From the NCBI GenBank assembly GCA_905479265.1, contig CAJQLX010000035.1:1-43702 (forward strand): 43,702 nt of DNA, in the 5' to 3' direction. Shown here in pieces: positions 32,869 through 41,626 of this stretch. The notes under the pieces are model-generated. The model ran no database searches. It saw only the letters and a program-made list of their open reading frames with translations, and was not told where the DNA came from. Position 1 is the first letter of the stretch; each line of letters opens with the position of its first letter. Source of the DNA: an uncultured Alphaproteobacteria bacterium (GTDB lineage Bacteria > Pseudomonadota > Alphaproteobacteria > UBA7985). The translations under genes and the position numbers were made by a program.

Positions 32869-34143
32869 TTAGTTGCTTCGTTGTTCGGCAATTTGATTGT
32901 CAGAGGGGAGCGGAACATCCTTTGGCCGGTAGTCTGGTAAGGGCGGCAAGGCGACTTCGATGGGGCCGGAACAATCAACGTTGTCGCAAACCTGCAGACC
33001 GCTGAGGCCACGCCATAGCTTCGCGAGCGTGGGCATGGATTTGGGCAGTTTTGACGGCGTTTCACTGCTCAGGTAACCAACGATCATCTCCTTGCCTTTG
33101 AACCGAGCGCTCAGCGACAGGAGGGCTGAGTCGGGTTCGGCCAAAGACACCAATCGCAGGCCCAAATCGTCAGGGGCGCGTTTGATGAAGTCTAGCAGCA
33201 TTTGGTCAAGCCGTTCTTGCGCGCGAAGCTCCTGACACAGTTTGCCGGTGTCTGTGATTTCCGTGGGATCAACCGTGAGGCCGATGGCAATCAGATCCCC
33301 CGCGGCTGTACCGGGACTGGGCAGGGGCGCAAAAGACCAGTTGGGGGCGCCGCCCTCGACCGTGAGGAGGCCGTCCAACACGAATTCACACTTGTCTGCG
33401 GCCGACATGGCCGCCCATGCATCATCGTGTAAACAAATGTAAGACCAGCGCCACTGAGAGCGCTCAGCGCATGAAGCCTTCGCCACCGTAAATCCGCGTT
33501 GATCGAGGTATCGCAAGGTAAACCGCATGCCGGTCACAACATCCCGCGCCGAAAGCAGGCGGTCGCCCGTAACGGCATCCTTATCGCCCGGCCAGAGGTC
33601 ATATCCAATCCGCAAGCCCGTCTCGGCCTCCATCTCTTTGAGAAAAGACGCTGACGGGTTTTCACCGCCGGGAACATTCAACGCAATCGGGGCGTTGCAC
33701 CGATAGGCGAGATTATGCTGGCTATGCTCTCGCGTCGCACAGCCCAGTTCGCTGATCTCCGGCTGGCCTGTGTAACCCGCAACAACAAGGGTAGGGGTTG
33801 CCAAGGGAGCGCGGTCCAGAATGGCAAATTCGTCCGGCAAGACGTAGCGCTGCTTCAAGGGTGGGTGAGGGCGGATGCTTGGTAGGATATCGATGCTCAA
33901 ATCACGAAAGGGAGCATCGGTTTTCGCCGACGCCAAATCCGCCGACGCCTTCTGCCGCTCAGCGACCAAGAGGTCGAGGCTGCGAATCCCAAACAGGTGA
34001 TGGAATTCCGTTTCCGAGACCGGTTCGAGGATGGCGGCATTGGTCTGCGCTTTACCCTGTGCCGCAATAAGAACGAACAGAGCTGCCAGACTTATGAGAA
34101 TCAGCCGCCAGAGTGGCGGTTTCCATGCAGTGGACTGGTGCAT
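32869..34143 (-). CDS. secreted or membrane-anchored hypothetical protein (424 aa)
   Basis: Not recognised. The N-terminus has a signal peptide or anchor (about 12-32, WRLILISLAALFVLIAAQGKAQ). The mature part has no repeats or known catalytic motif. Cys residues recur (CATREHSQHNLAYRC, CAERSQWRWSYIC, CDNVDC), suggesting disulfides in the periplasm. The C-terminal 20 residues are proline-rich (PLPDYRPKDVPLP). The ATG at 34143 has no clear ribosome site. It is divergent from the large exported protein at 34434, with 290 bases between them. Confidence 0.7.
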   Translation of the reverse strand: MHQSTAWKPPLWRLILISLAALFVLIAAQGKAQTNAAILEPVSETEFHHLFGIRSLDLLVAERQKASADLASAKTDAPFRDLSIDILPSIRPHPPLKQRYVLPDEFAILDRAPLATPTLVVAGYTGQPEISELGCATREHSQHNLAYRCNAPIALNVPGGENPSASFLKEMEAETGLRIGYDLWPGDKDAVTGDRLLSARDVVTGMRFTLRYLDQRGFTVAKASCAERSQWRWSYICLHDDAWAAMSAADKCEFVLDGLLTVEGGAPNWSFAPLPSPGTAAGDLIAIGLTVDPTEITDTGKLCQELRAQERLDQMLLDFIKRAPDDLGLRLVSLAEPDSALLSLSARFKGKEMIVGYLSSETPSKLPKSMPTLAKLWRGLSGLQVCDNVDCSGPIEVALPPLPDYRPKDVPLPSDNQIAEQRSN

Positions 34144-34433
34144 AGGGTCGAAAATCCGATCAAGCCTCTGAAAACAGACTGTAATTGGGGATAAGTCGCC
34201 AATTCAAAGGTGGTGTAGGGTTGGTGTTAGAGCTTAGTCTTCAATAAACTATGCGCGTTATATGCCATGAACTTAACGTATTATGCGTTCTTTTCTGACG
34301 GACAAAACACATTTTTGCCGGACGTGATTGTCAAAACAACCACCAGCCTTCGCAATATGAAATCAAAGCGTTATCGAATTGCAAAGCAATGCTTTGTTTT
34401 TGTGGCCGAAGAAAAAGTAAACTGGGAGACGAT

Positions 34434-37037
34434 ATGCAGCGGGTTCTGACGCGAGGATTGGCGTTTTTGATCGGGGTGACCGGGGCCGTCACGCTGACCT
34501 TTTCGGGGACAGCGCAGGCAGATTTGGCCGTTTCTGCGCGCTGTGCGGACATCCCACTCAGCGGGCAATATGACCGTGCTGCTGCTGCTGCTGCGCTCCC
34601 CACGTTCGTTGGGGCTGATCAGATTTGTGTGCTGCAGGCGCTTTTAGCGACGATTGGATCCTTGCCGGGTTCTCGGGTCGTTGACGGGCGCTATGATCGT
34701 CAAACACGCAATGCGCTCAAGACGTTTCAGCTGTCAAAAGCCTTGCCGGGCAATGGCTTGGTCACGCCGGATACCCTGACCGCGCTTGCCGATAGCGCGT
34801 TGGAAGAGATTTACGCCAATGAAGATCCCATCGAGGCAGCTGCTGCAACCGTCGCTGAGGTGGCGAGCGCCCTTGAGACACCGGGAGAGACAGAGCTCGA
34901 TGCGACTTCAAATACAGCCGTTGAGCCCACAATTTCCGAAAGACTTGCCGCGCTGAAACTTACTGCGCCGACGGCAGCGCCCGTATTGAACCTGGCACCC
35001 GCAGGACGCACGATCGAGCTTCCTGCGCTAACGTCCATCACTGAGTTGGCGACGACACCCCAAGCCGACGCAACACCGAGCCCAGACCCTGCAGCCGCGC
35101 CTGCAGCCGCGCCGGTGCTGTCGTCGGTCAGTGATGGGGAAGGGGGCACGATTTCTCGGGCAACCTCAACCGTGGTTGTGACCGCGGAAGACGCCGAAAG
35201 CGCTGGGACGATGATCGAAGAAGAGCCCGCGCTGATCACCACGACGACAACGACGACGACATCCACCACGACCACGGCCATTGTTTCAAATGACGATGCC
35301 GGTCTGGAGACAGCGCGGGAGGCCGAGCCACGCTCGACAAGCTCGGGCTTTAAGTTGGACCCGCTGGCTAACTCAACCGTCACAGACTTTGTCGAGCCAA
35401 GCATTTGTCATGCGCCGGGATCGGTTCAAGACCGCGATCTCATCCGCAATCTATCGCGGCTGCCACAGGCAACGTGCCTGAGAACCTTCGTCGGCGCAGG
35501 AAACCTGCCTTATCGCGCTTACAGCTTGGAAGTTCTGGCTGATGGGCCGACGTTGGTCGTTCTCCATGATGGCGAAGATGCCACGTTTGATGCGGCGATC
35601 ACTGCGTTGAACGAATTTGGCGGTCGCCTGGTTGTGCTTCAATCGGCTGAGAACACGCGAACGACTGTTTTGGGCGCTAACCCGGAAATCATGATTGTGT
35701 CGCCGTCTTCTAATTCTGGCTGCCAGTGGTCCGATGACGAGCGACCGTTGGCTTTTGCGCTCCACGATTACGTGGTTGCCGGATCAAAGCCCATACTGCT
35801 TTTGCGGCGCAACGAGACGCGTCAGTCGGTTCTCGATCGGTTCAGCGATGGCACGGTTCGGTTTGAACTGAGCGCGATGGGGCCGGTGCGGGAGCTGTTC
35901 GACCCTCTGGTTGAGCCCTTGGCGTCCCAAGCTTTCGCCGAACTGATGGTCACCTCAAGCAGCCGTCGCTCTCCACAAACGCGGGCGATCATCCGGTCGG
36001 GCATCGAGGTTGGCTTGCCGGTCGCACTTACGTTGGTGGATGCGCTGGGCATGCGGGATCAGTGCGCGATTGAAGCGCTTTCGCTGCAAACTGATTTGCC
36101 GGTCCTACGCGTTCTGTTAGGGCGCGCTCAGGGGGAGCCGGCAACACGCATCATTTCCACGGCCATTCGTGCCGTTGGATTGCGGGAAAATGCTCAAATC
36201 GCTGAAGCGCGTGCATCGAATCCGGCCCGTGCTTTGGGGGCTGAGGGCGAAATCCCGGCTTCGGTCCTAGCGCTTGCCGCCGGTGGCCTGGATTTGCAGC
36301 TGGAAACGGATGTGACAGACGATGCAGACCTCGCTGAGCTACGGACAATTGCCAGCGCGCTTGCGCCGGGTTTGCCGCCACTGCCACTGGGACGTCCGCC
36401 TGAATATGAAGATTCGCTCTTCGCCGACACCGTAATTTCCACCGACGAGGCGACTATCAATCGTGTCTCCGCCGGTATTGCTGTAGGAACGGGTATCGAC
36501 GCCCTAGCTCCGGTCGCCATTGGCGGTGACGATGGGTTTGTTGTTACCGCCGAGGTGGTTGGGAACAGCGACAACTTCATCGTTGAGGAATCGGTTGGAC
36601 CCGTCTTGGCCCTGCCGCCACGCCCCATCTTGAGACCCTTTGCCGACATTGCTTATCGGTTGGTTCCGGATGGAACGGATCCCGTTCTGGCGATGGAGGG
36701 TGAGCAGTATTACGTGGGTACCGGCGTCAACAGCGGCACGACTATAACGACCGGTACGGTCTACACGATCGACGGCCAAGTCTATGACCCGAATGCGCAA
36801 CCGCGTGTCATCTCCTCGCGCACGATCCAGACGACGGTTCCAACGAACCCTTACGCGGTCCCGTCATCTCAAACGGATTACAACGCCAACACGTCAACGA
36901 TCTATACGCAGCAGCAGCCCCAGTCCGGGAACGCCTCGGGCGTGTCTGGACCGCTTTATGGCTCGGGACAAAACACTTTGGCCGTGCCGCAGCCGCCGAG
37001 CAATGAAACGATTATCATCAACAATTCGATTTATTGA
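34434..37037 (+). CDS. large exported protein with peptidoglycan-binding domain and Thr-rich linker
   Basis: 867 residues from the ATG at 34434, which has GGGAG seven bases upstream. A signal peptide covers about 1-29 (ending GTAQA). Residues about 50-112 resemble a PG_binding_1 domain (VDGRYDRQTRNALKTFQ then GLVTPDTLTAL), which would hold the protein to the cell wall. A long Ala/Thr/Pro/Glu-rich linker (about 115-320) includes eight threonines, a serine and four threonines. A folded domain of about 250 residues follows (from SICHAPGS), with segments such as LVVLHDGEDATFDAAITAL that I cannot assign. A disordered tail rich in Thr, Gln and Asn ends IIINNSIY. It lies 13 bases before an SDR gene. 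Function unknown; an envelope role is inferred. Confidence 0.72.
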   Translation: MQRVLTRGLAFLIGVTGAVTLTFSGTAQADLAVSARCADIPLSGQYDRAAAAAALPTFVGADQICVLQALLATIGSLPGSRVVDGRYDRQTRNALKTFQLSKALPGNGLVTPDTLTALADSALEEIYANEDPIEAAAATVAEVASALETPGETELDATSNTAVEPTISERLAALKLTAPTAAPVLNLAPAGRTIELPALTSITELATTPQADATPSPDPAAAPAAAPVLSSVSDGEGGTISRATSTVVVTAEDAESAGTMIEEEPALITTTTTTTTSTTTTAIVSNDDAGLETAREAEPRSTSSGFKLDPLANSTVTDFVEPSICHAPGSVQDRDLIRNLSRLPQATCLRTFVGAGNLPYRAYSLEVLADGPTLVVLHDGEDATFDAAITALNEFGGRLVVLQSAENTRTTVLGANPEIMIVSPSSNSGCQWSDDERPLAFALHDYVVAGSKPILLLRRNETRQSVLDRFSDGTVRFELSAMGPVRELFDPLVEPLASQAFAELMVTSSSRRSPQTRAIIRSGIEVGLPVALTLVDALGMRDQCAIEALSLQTDLPVLRVLLGRAQGEPATRIISTAIRAVGLRENAQIAEARASNPARALGAEGEIPASVLALAAGGLDLQLETDVTDDADLAELRTIASALAPGLPPLPLGRPPEYEDSLFADTVISTDEATINRVSAGIAVGTGIDALAPVAIGGDDGFVVTAEVVGNSDNFIVEESVGPVLALPPRPILRPFADIAYRLVPDGTDPVLAMEGEQYYVGTGVNSGTTITTGTVYTIDGQVYDPNAQPRVISSRTIQTTVPTNPYAVPSSQTDYNANTSTIYTQQQPQSGNASGVSGPLYGSGQNTLAVPQPPSNETIIINNSIY
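35238..35276 (+). repeat. ACN trinucleotide tract coding a polythreonine linker
   Basis: Thirteen codons encode eight Thr, one Ser and four Thr, using ACC, ACG and ACA mixed. The tract could change length by slippage in steps of three, altering linker length without a frameshift. Confidence 0.8.
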
Positions 37038-37050
37038 GGCGCGCTAAACA

Positions 37051-37821
37051 ATGAGCTTGGCAGGCAAAACGATCATCATTACCGGCGCAAGCAAGGGCAT
37101 TGGTGAGAGAGCCTGCCGGGTCTTTGCACAGGCTGGCGCATCGGTCGTGGGCGTGGCGCGCGGTCGCGAAGAGCTGGAAAACCTGCAGGAATCCATTGTC
37201 GCAGACGGGCTGGACTTCACGTATTCTGTTATCGATTTGGTGGCGCCCGACGCGCCGGAGCACCTTGCCGCCTTAATGAAGCGGCGGGTGCCTGATGTCT
37301 TCATCAACAACGCAGGCGCGACGCGTCCAGCTGCGTTTCAAGACGTCACCGTCGAAGATTTCGACGCTATTATGCGGCTGAATCTGAAGGCGGGATTTTT
37401 CGCGTCTCAGGCAGCGGTAAAGGCCATGATTGCCGGCCCAAAAAGCGATCAAACGCGCAGTGTCATCCACATGAGCAGCATGTTAGGCCGTGTCGCCCTG
37501 CCGGGCCGGGCGGTTTACGCAGCGACCAAGCACGCGCTCGAGGGCTTAACCAAGGCCATGGCGCTTGATCTCGCGCCAGAGCGGATACGGGTAAACTCCA
37601 TTTGCCCCACGTATATCGAGACGCCGCTGACCCGGCCTTTGATGGAAAATCAGGCTTTTAGAGCCTTTGTCTCTGAAAGAATGCCTCTTTCAACACCCGA
37701 GCAGCCCATTGGTCACGTTGGTGATCTCGACGGTGCCCTGCTTTACCTTTCCGATTCGTCATTATCAGACCTCGTTACCGGAACGAACATCGTCGTAGAT
37801 GGAGGTTGGGGCGCACAATAG
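37051..37821 (+). CDS. SDR family NAD(P)-dependent oxidoreductase
   Basis: 256 residues, a classical short-chain dehydrogenase. The cofactor motif TGASKGIG is at residues 11-18, then NNAGAT, the catalytic Ser in HMSSMLGRVALPGR, and Tyr/Lys in YAATKHALEGL. The C-terminal TGTNIVVDGGWG is also typical. It resembles 3-oxoacyl-ACP reductases and gluconate 5-dehydrogenases, but the substrate cannot be told. It starts 13 bases after the large exported protein gene with GAGG upstream, so co-transcription is likely although no functional link is evident. Confidence 0.88.
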   Translation: MSLAGKTIIITGASKGIGERACRVFAQAGASVVGVARGREELENLQESIVADGLDFTYSVIDLVAPDAPEHLAALMKRRVPDVFINNAGATRPAAFQDVTVEDFDAIMRLNLKAGFFASQAAVKAMIAGPKSDQTRSVIHMSSMLGRVALPGRAVYAATKHALEGLTKAMALDLAPERIRVNSICPTYIETPLTRPLMENQAFRAFVSERMPLSTPEQPIGHVGDLDGALLYLSDSSLSDLVTGTNIVVDGGWGAQ

Positions 37822-37837
37822 TGTGAAAACCCTTAAC

Positions 37838-38042
37838 CTAGTGGCATTTTGTACACACCTACGTTCGATTCGCCCTCACTTTTCCCCAAGTCTTGTTTTA
37901 GCCACGGTTAAATAGCTTGAGTGCCCTCACTAGCTAGTGCTACCGACCTAATTTAGGTGGGCATTACGCGATCCCTAGTGGGCGCTACTCTCGTATGCCT
38001 CGCAACAATTTTATTTTCGCCAAGATTTGAAGTGCATATGCA
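37838..38042. promoter_or_regulatory. palindrome-rich control region of the surface protein gene
   Basis: Perfect palindromes lie at 37928-37939 (CACTAGCTAGTG), 37946-37958 (ACCTAATTTAGGT, odd centre) and 38033-38042 (TGCATATGCA). CTAGTG occurs three times, at 37838-37843, 37934-37939 and 37975-37980. No strong -35/-10 pair stands out. The 318-base gap between the SDR and the surface protein gene holds no gene. Confidence 0.5.
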
Positions 38043-38066
38043 TTAATAACTTGGTCAGATTGAATG

Positions 38067-38126
38067 TCGTTGGCGCGCGCCGCGACGCGCAAAACGACTT
38101 CCGACCGGCCCATTGCCGGAAGGGCC
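38067..38126 (+). promoter_or_regulatory. structured 5' leader of the surface protein mRNA
   Basis: One hairpin pairs TCGTT and GCGCG (38067-38077) with CGCGC and AACGA (38086-38097) across a small bulge. The next pairs CTTCCG (38098-38103) with CGGAAG (38117-38122). An alternative stem GGCCC/GGGCC (38107-38111, 38122-38126) excludes the second. Together they end 10 bases before the GGAG ribosome site and could stabilise the message or gate translation. Confidence 0.5.
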
Positions 38127-38148
38127 ATGATAAACGGAGATGACGAAT

Positions 38149-41100
38149 ATGATGTTCGACAGTCAGCATGATGCAGGTACCGCTAGCCGCGCGACCTCTT
38201 TTGAACCGATGACGCGTTCTGCTGCTGCTGCAAGGAAGAGCTTGCGTGGACGCGCAGGTGCTCTTTTGACCACCACCGCTTTGGTAACCGCTGCTTCTGC
38301 AATGGTTGCTTTGGAAGCAGGCGCACAGGTCGGTGTTCCGACCGGATTTGCGCCAGCGCCAGCTGACGTTGTTTCATACGTCCAGCTGTCAAACGGTTCG
38401 GTACTTGTCCAGCTTGCAAACCAGCAGTCGTTGCTTGTCACCTCCAACAACTTCTTCATTGATGGTTCTGGCGTCCTCTACCTCAGCCCCACAGTCTCCT
38501 CCGGTATTTCCGGCGGCGATGTCAGCTCGGGTGCGATGATTGGCGGAGCGCCTGCTCCCATGGCGCTACCTGCGCCATCGATGGGCACAACCAATGTCGG
38601 TGCAACCTCGTCGGGTGTGATTTTTGACGATTCCAGCGCCGCTTCATCTTCTGGCGGGATCCTGGGCATGATTACCGGCGGACCGGGCCTGTTTGGTCTT
38701 GGTACGCTGGGTACGGTCGCGGCTGTTGGCCTTGGCGCTGGTGCGCTGGTCCTCGTTGCGAACGCTGTGCGTTCCCGTTTGGGCGATGGTGATGACGACG
38801 ATGGCGGCGATACGAACAGCGCAGCGCGCCTGGACGTGATCGACAATGACATCGTCAAAGGCGAGACCTCCTCGCTGACCTATGCGATTACCGATCAAGA
38901 CGGCATTGACGAGAGCGACCTGATCGCAGCCGTCGAAGCAGCCGTTGGCGGCGCAGCGACAATCGCCTCTGTATTCGATACCGGTGCGACGGTCACAACG
39001 GAGCGTTCCGGCTCTGGCTTGATGGACGGTACAGAAGACAGCTACCGTTCGATTAACGTCACAATCGAAGGCCTTATTGCTGACGGTTTGAACACGGGCG
39101 AATTCGACGGCCCCGCAATGACGTTTACCGACGCTGCTGGCAATGAAGAGACCGTGAACCTTTCGCTCAACATCTCAGAGTCCGACGATGGCTCTGGCGG
39201 TGGGCAGACGGGCGCGCTTGAGCTGAACGAGACTGATGGTGCGACGTTCTCCATCACGCAGGGCGGCTCCAAGCTGTTCCGCGCAACGGATCCAGAAGGC
39301 GACACGATTTCCTACGAGATTTCCAACAACCCATCCGGCATCGGCATCGACAGCAACACAGGTTTGGTTGTTGTGAGCGCTTCGGTTGCTGTTGGCTCGT
39401 ACTCGATCACCGTTAAGGCGAGCTCGACCAACGCTGACGGCACGGTCGAAAACGACACAGAAACCTACAACATCAACGTCACCGCAGGTTCCGGCGGCGC
39501 GGGCAGTGGGGGCGGGAATAGCGTCAACGCTGACTTTGACTCCGAAGGCGCTGGTTTCTCCACGCTAACCGGTGTTCGCGTTACCAATTCCGATCTGACC
39601 ACGAACGACGATGACGAATTCGAAGTTCCAGAGGCAGCGCACCTTGCGAACTCGTTCGTCATGGACGGCTTGGGCGGTGATGATACGGTTTACTTCTCCG
39701 AAGCGAACGCGACGTACCACCTTGATCCAACGTGGGTAAACGGCTTCGAAGACGTTTCCGGCTTTGAAACGCTGGTCCTGATGGAAGACGTCGATCTTGA
39801 GCTGAACGGCGGCGTTCTGGACAGCACGGGTTCTGGTGACATCGAGCACCTGCGCGGCGAAGGCAACAACGACGTTACATTGGTAAACGCCAATGCTGAT
39901 CTCGGCCTGGACGTGACAGTGACGAACATCGCCACCATCGACATGAACAACCGCGATTTGACGATTGATATCGCTGATCTGACGGGCATCGACAAGGTCA
40001 TGGGCGACACGCAGTCCACCTTGGTCTTCACCGGTCAGTTCACGTACGACTTTGCAACCGGCGATCTGGCAACAGAAGCGGTCACGCGCATTGGTCTGGA
40101 CGGCGGTAACTACAACTACAGCCTGACACTTGATGGCGTAGCGGACGAAGACGTGCGCGAGATTGTTGCTTACGGTTCGCTTGAAATCGAAGGCGACGTG
40201 ATGATCGACACGCGCGAAAATCCAAAGATCACCTTGATCGACATGGCCGGTGACAGCTTCACCACGCCGGGTCTGGACGGTGACTCGAACATTTTCGCAA
40301 CCTACGACGACATGCTGCGCATTCGTGGTGGTGACAACGACGATGACGTGGATCTGATCCTCGACAGCGACATCGAAGACGGTGAGTTCAAGTTCGATGG
40401 TGGGGGAGACGAAGAAGATTCCCTGAACGTCAACCTGAACGGCGACGAAATTGATACCAGAGGCTATGGCCGTGATATCGATCACGTTGAATACATCGAC
40501 ATCGACGCACCGGGCGGCGACGGTGAAGCGCACTTGCAGTTCAACGGCTCTGGCGATGACAAAAGCACGCTGCGCGCTGTTGACCTGTCGGATCTGTCCG
40601 AAGACGGTTCGATCTACTTGCGCGGTGACTTGTCCGAGAACATTCCGGGCTTCTCCATCGCCATCGACGAAACCGATGCATTCTCACCGTTTACGGCAGC
40701 CGCCGCGACGGGCGTTTCGGGCATTCGACTGATTGATGGTTACGTCAGTGACGACGATCTGGAAGTTCAGATGACGCCGGGCGACGACGTTGTTGATCTG
40801 GTTGTTGGTGAATCTGAGTACACGGTGACCGTTGGTGCGGGTACGCTCGCAACCGGTACGCTGACGATGCTGCAAGTCATGTCATCCAGTGCACCGCTAA
40901 CCGGTGCAACGTCGGTGAGTGTTCAGACAACAACGAACTACGCCGAAGCGGCCAAGGACGTTGACGTCTATCTTGGTGGTGGCGATGACACCGTGAATCT
41001 GATCCTGGGTTCCGCGCAAGTTGAAGACGTAACGCTTCACATCGCACGGGCAAACCATGACGACCACGACACCGTCAGCATTGATGAGCTCGAAGATCTG

Positions 41101-41535
41101 GGCGCACTGGCGAACGCTAACTTGGCGGCCACCACGGTGAACGTTGCCACGGTCAATGACTTTGGCCGTGCCACCGGCATGCGCTTGGATTTCGAAGATG
41201 ACGTGACAACCGTTCTCACCGATGCCGGTGCTGTTGACGCCAATGGCGTGAACATCGGCAACTCAGAGCAGGGCGCGGTGATTGTCTTCGGCATGAACGC
41301 CGGCGCTGTCCAGCGTGGCTTTATCTACGATTACGACGGGAACGGTGAACTTTCTGACGGTGACACACTTGTCGACCTGACGGACTCGTTGCTTCCAGCT
41401 GGCGTTATCAACTTCGCCGGTTCGGCCATGACCTCCGCACAAATCATCAGCGCGGACTCTGGCTCAATCGGTCTGATTACCGACGGCTTGGACTACGTTC
41501 AGTTTAACCTCTCCGAAGGCGATTTGGTTGCTTGA
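38149..41535 (+). CDS. large acidic exported surface protein, S-layer-like
   Basis: 1128 residues from the ATG at 38149, nine bases after GGAG. The ATG at 38140 abuts that site. A basic extension precedes a signal-like hydrophobic segment (about 30-59, ending EAGAQVG). A second Gly/Ala-rich hydrophobic stretch (about 180-207, GLFGLGTLGTVAAVGLGAG) leads into DGDDDDGGD. The rest is Asp-, Gly- and Thr-rich: a cadherin-like domain (about 350-440, LFRATDPEGDTISYEI), then beta-rich segments with GLGGDDTV and GGGDDTVNL resembling calcium-binding repeats. An EF-hand-like loop (DYDGNGELSDGD) lies near the C-terminus. Codon use is strongly biased, suggesting high expression. It is not matched to a named family; an S-layer or adhesin role is inferred. 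Confidence 0.7.
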   Translation: MMFDSQHDAGTASRATSFEPMTRSAAAARKSLRGRAGALLTTTALVTAASAMVALEAGAQVGVPTGFAPAPADVVSYVQLSNGSVLVQLANQQSLLVTSNNFFIDGSGVLYLSPTVSSGISGGDVSSGAMIGGAPAPMALPAPSMGTTNVGATSSGVIFDDSSAASSSGGILGMITGGPGLFGLGTLGTVAAVGLGAGALVLVANAVRSRLGDGDDDDGGDTNSAARLDVIDNDIVKGETSSLTYAITDQDGIDESDLIAAVEAAVGGAATIASVFDTGATVTTERSGSGLMDGTEDSYRSINVTIEGLIADGLNTGEFDGPAMTFTDAAGNEETVNLSLNISESDDGSGGGQTGALELNETDGATFSITQGGSKLFRATDPEGDTISYEISNNPSGIGIDSNTGLVVVSASVAVGSYSITVKASSTNADGTVENDTETYNINVTAGSGGAGSGGGNSVNADFDSEGAGFSTLTGVRVTNSDLTTNDDDEFEVPEAAHLANSFVMDGLGGDDTVYFSEANATYHLDPTWVNGFEDVSGFETLVLMEDVDLELNGGVLDSTGSGDIEHLRGEGNNDVTLVNANADLGLDVTVTNIATIDMNNRDLTIDIADLTGIDKVMGDTQSTLVFTGQFTYDFATGDLATEAVTRIGLDGGNYNYSLTLDGVADEDVREIVAYGSLEIEGDVMIDTRENPKITLIDMAGDSFTTPGLDGDSNIFATYDDMLRIRGGDNDDDVDLILDSDIEDGEFKFDGGGDEEDSLNVNLNGDEIDTRGYGRDIDHVEYIDIDAPGGDGEAHLQFNGSGDDKSTLRAVDLSDLSEDGSIYLRGDLSENIPGFSIAIDETDAFSPFTAAAATGVSGIRLIDGYVSDDDLEVQMTPGDDVVDLVVGESEYTVTVGAGTLATGTLTMLQVMSSSAPLTGATSVSVQTTTNYAEAAKDVDVYLGGGDDTVNLILGSAQVEDVTLHIARANHDDHDTVSIDELEDLGALANANLAATTVNVATVNDFGRATGMRLDFEDDVTTVLTDAGAVDANGVNIGNSEQGAVIVFGMNAGAVQRGFIYDYDGNGELSDGDTLVDLTDSLLPAGVINFAGSAMTSAQIISADSGSIGLITDGLDYVQFNLSEGDLVA

Positions 41536-41569
41536 ACCGGGTTTTAATGATCGTCGTTAAATAAGAATG

Positions 41570-41601
41570 GGTTAGAGGGCCGCCGCAGCTGTCCTCTAAC
41601 C
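41570..41601 (+). promoter_or_regulatory. intercistronic hairpin after the surface protein gene
   Basis: GGTTAGAGG (41570-41578) pairs perfectly with CCTCTAACC (41593-41601) around a GC-rich 14-base loop. No T run follows, so it is more likely an mRNA 3'-end stabiliser or processing site than a full terminator. The adhesin gene begins 25 bases later. Confidence 0.55.
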
Positions 41602-41626
41602 GCTACTCCAAAGGGAGGAATAAAAA

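Noticed and set aside
34267-34449. 60-codon frame before the large exported protein
   Set aside because: No ribosome site, and it overlaps the start of the exported protein in another frame.
35230-35290. trinucleotide tract as a CRISPR-like or other non-coding repeat
   Set aside because: It is in frame inside a long coding region and codes a threonine linker.
39565-40533. 322-codon antisense frame in the surface protein gene
   Set aside because: A by-product of Asp- and Gly-rich, strongly biased codons on the coding strand; the Val/His/Ile-rich product has no features.
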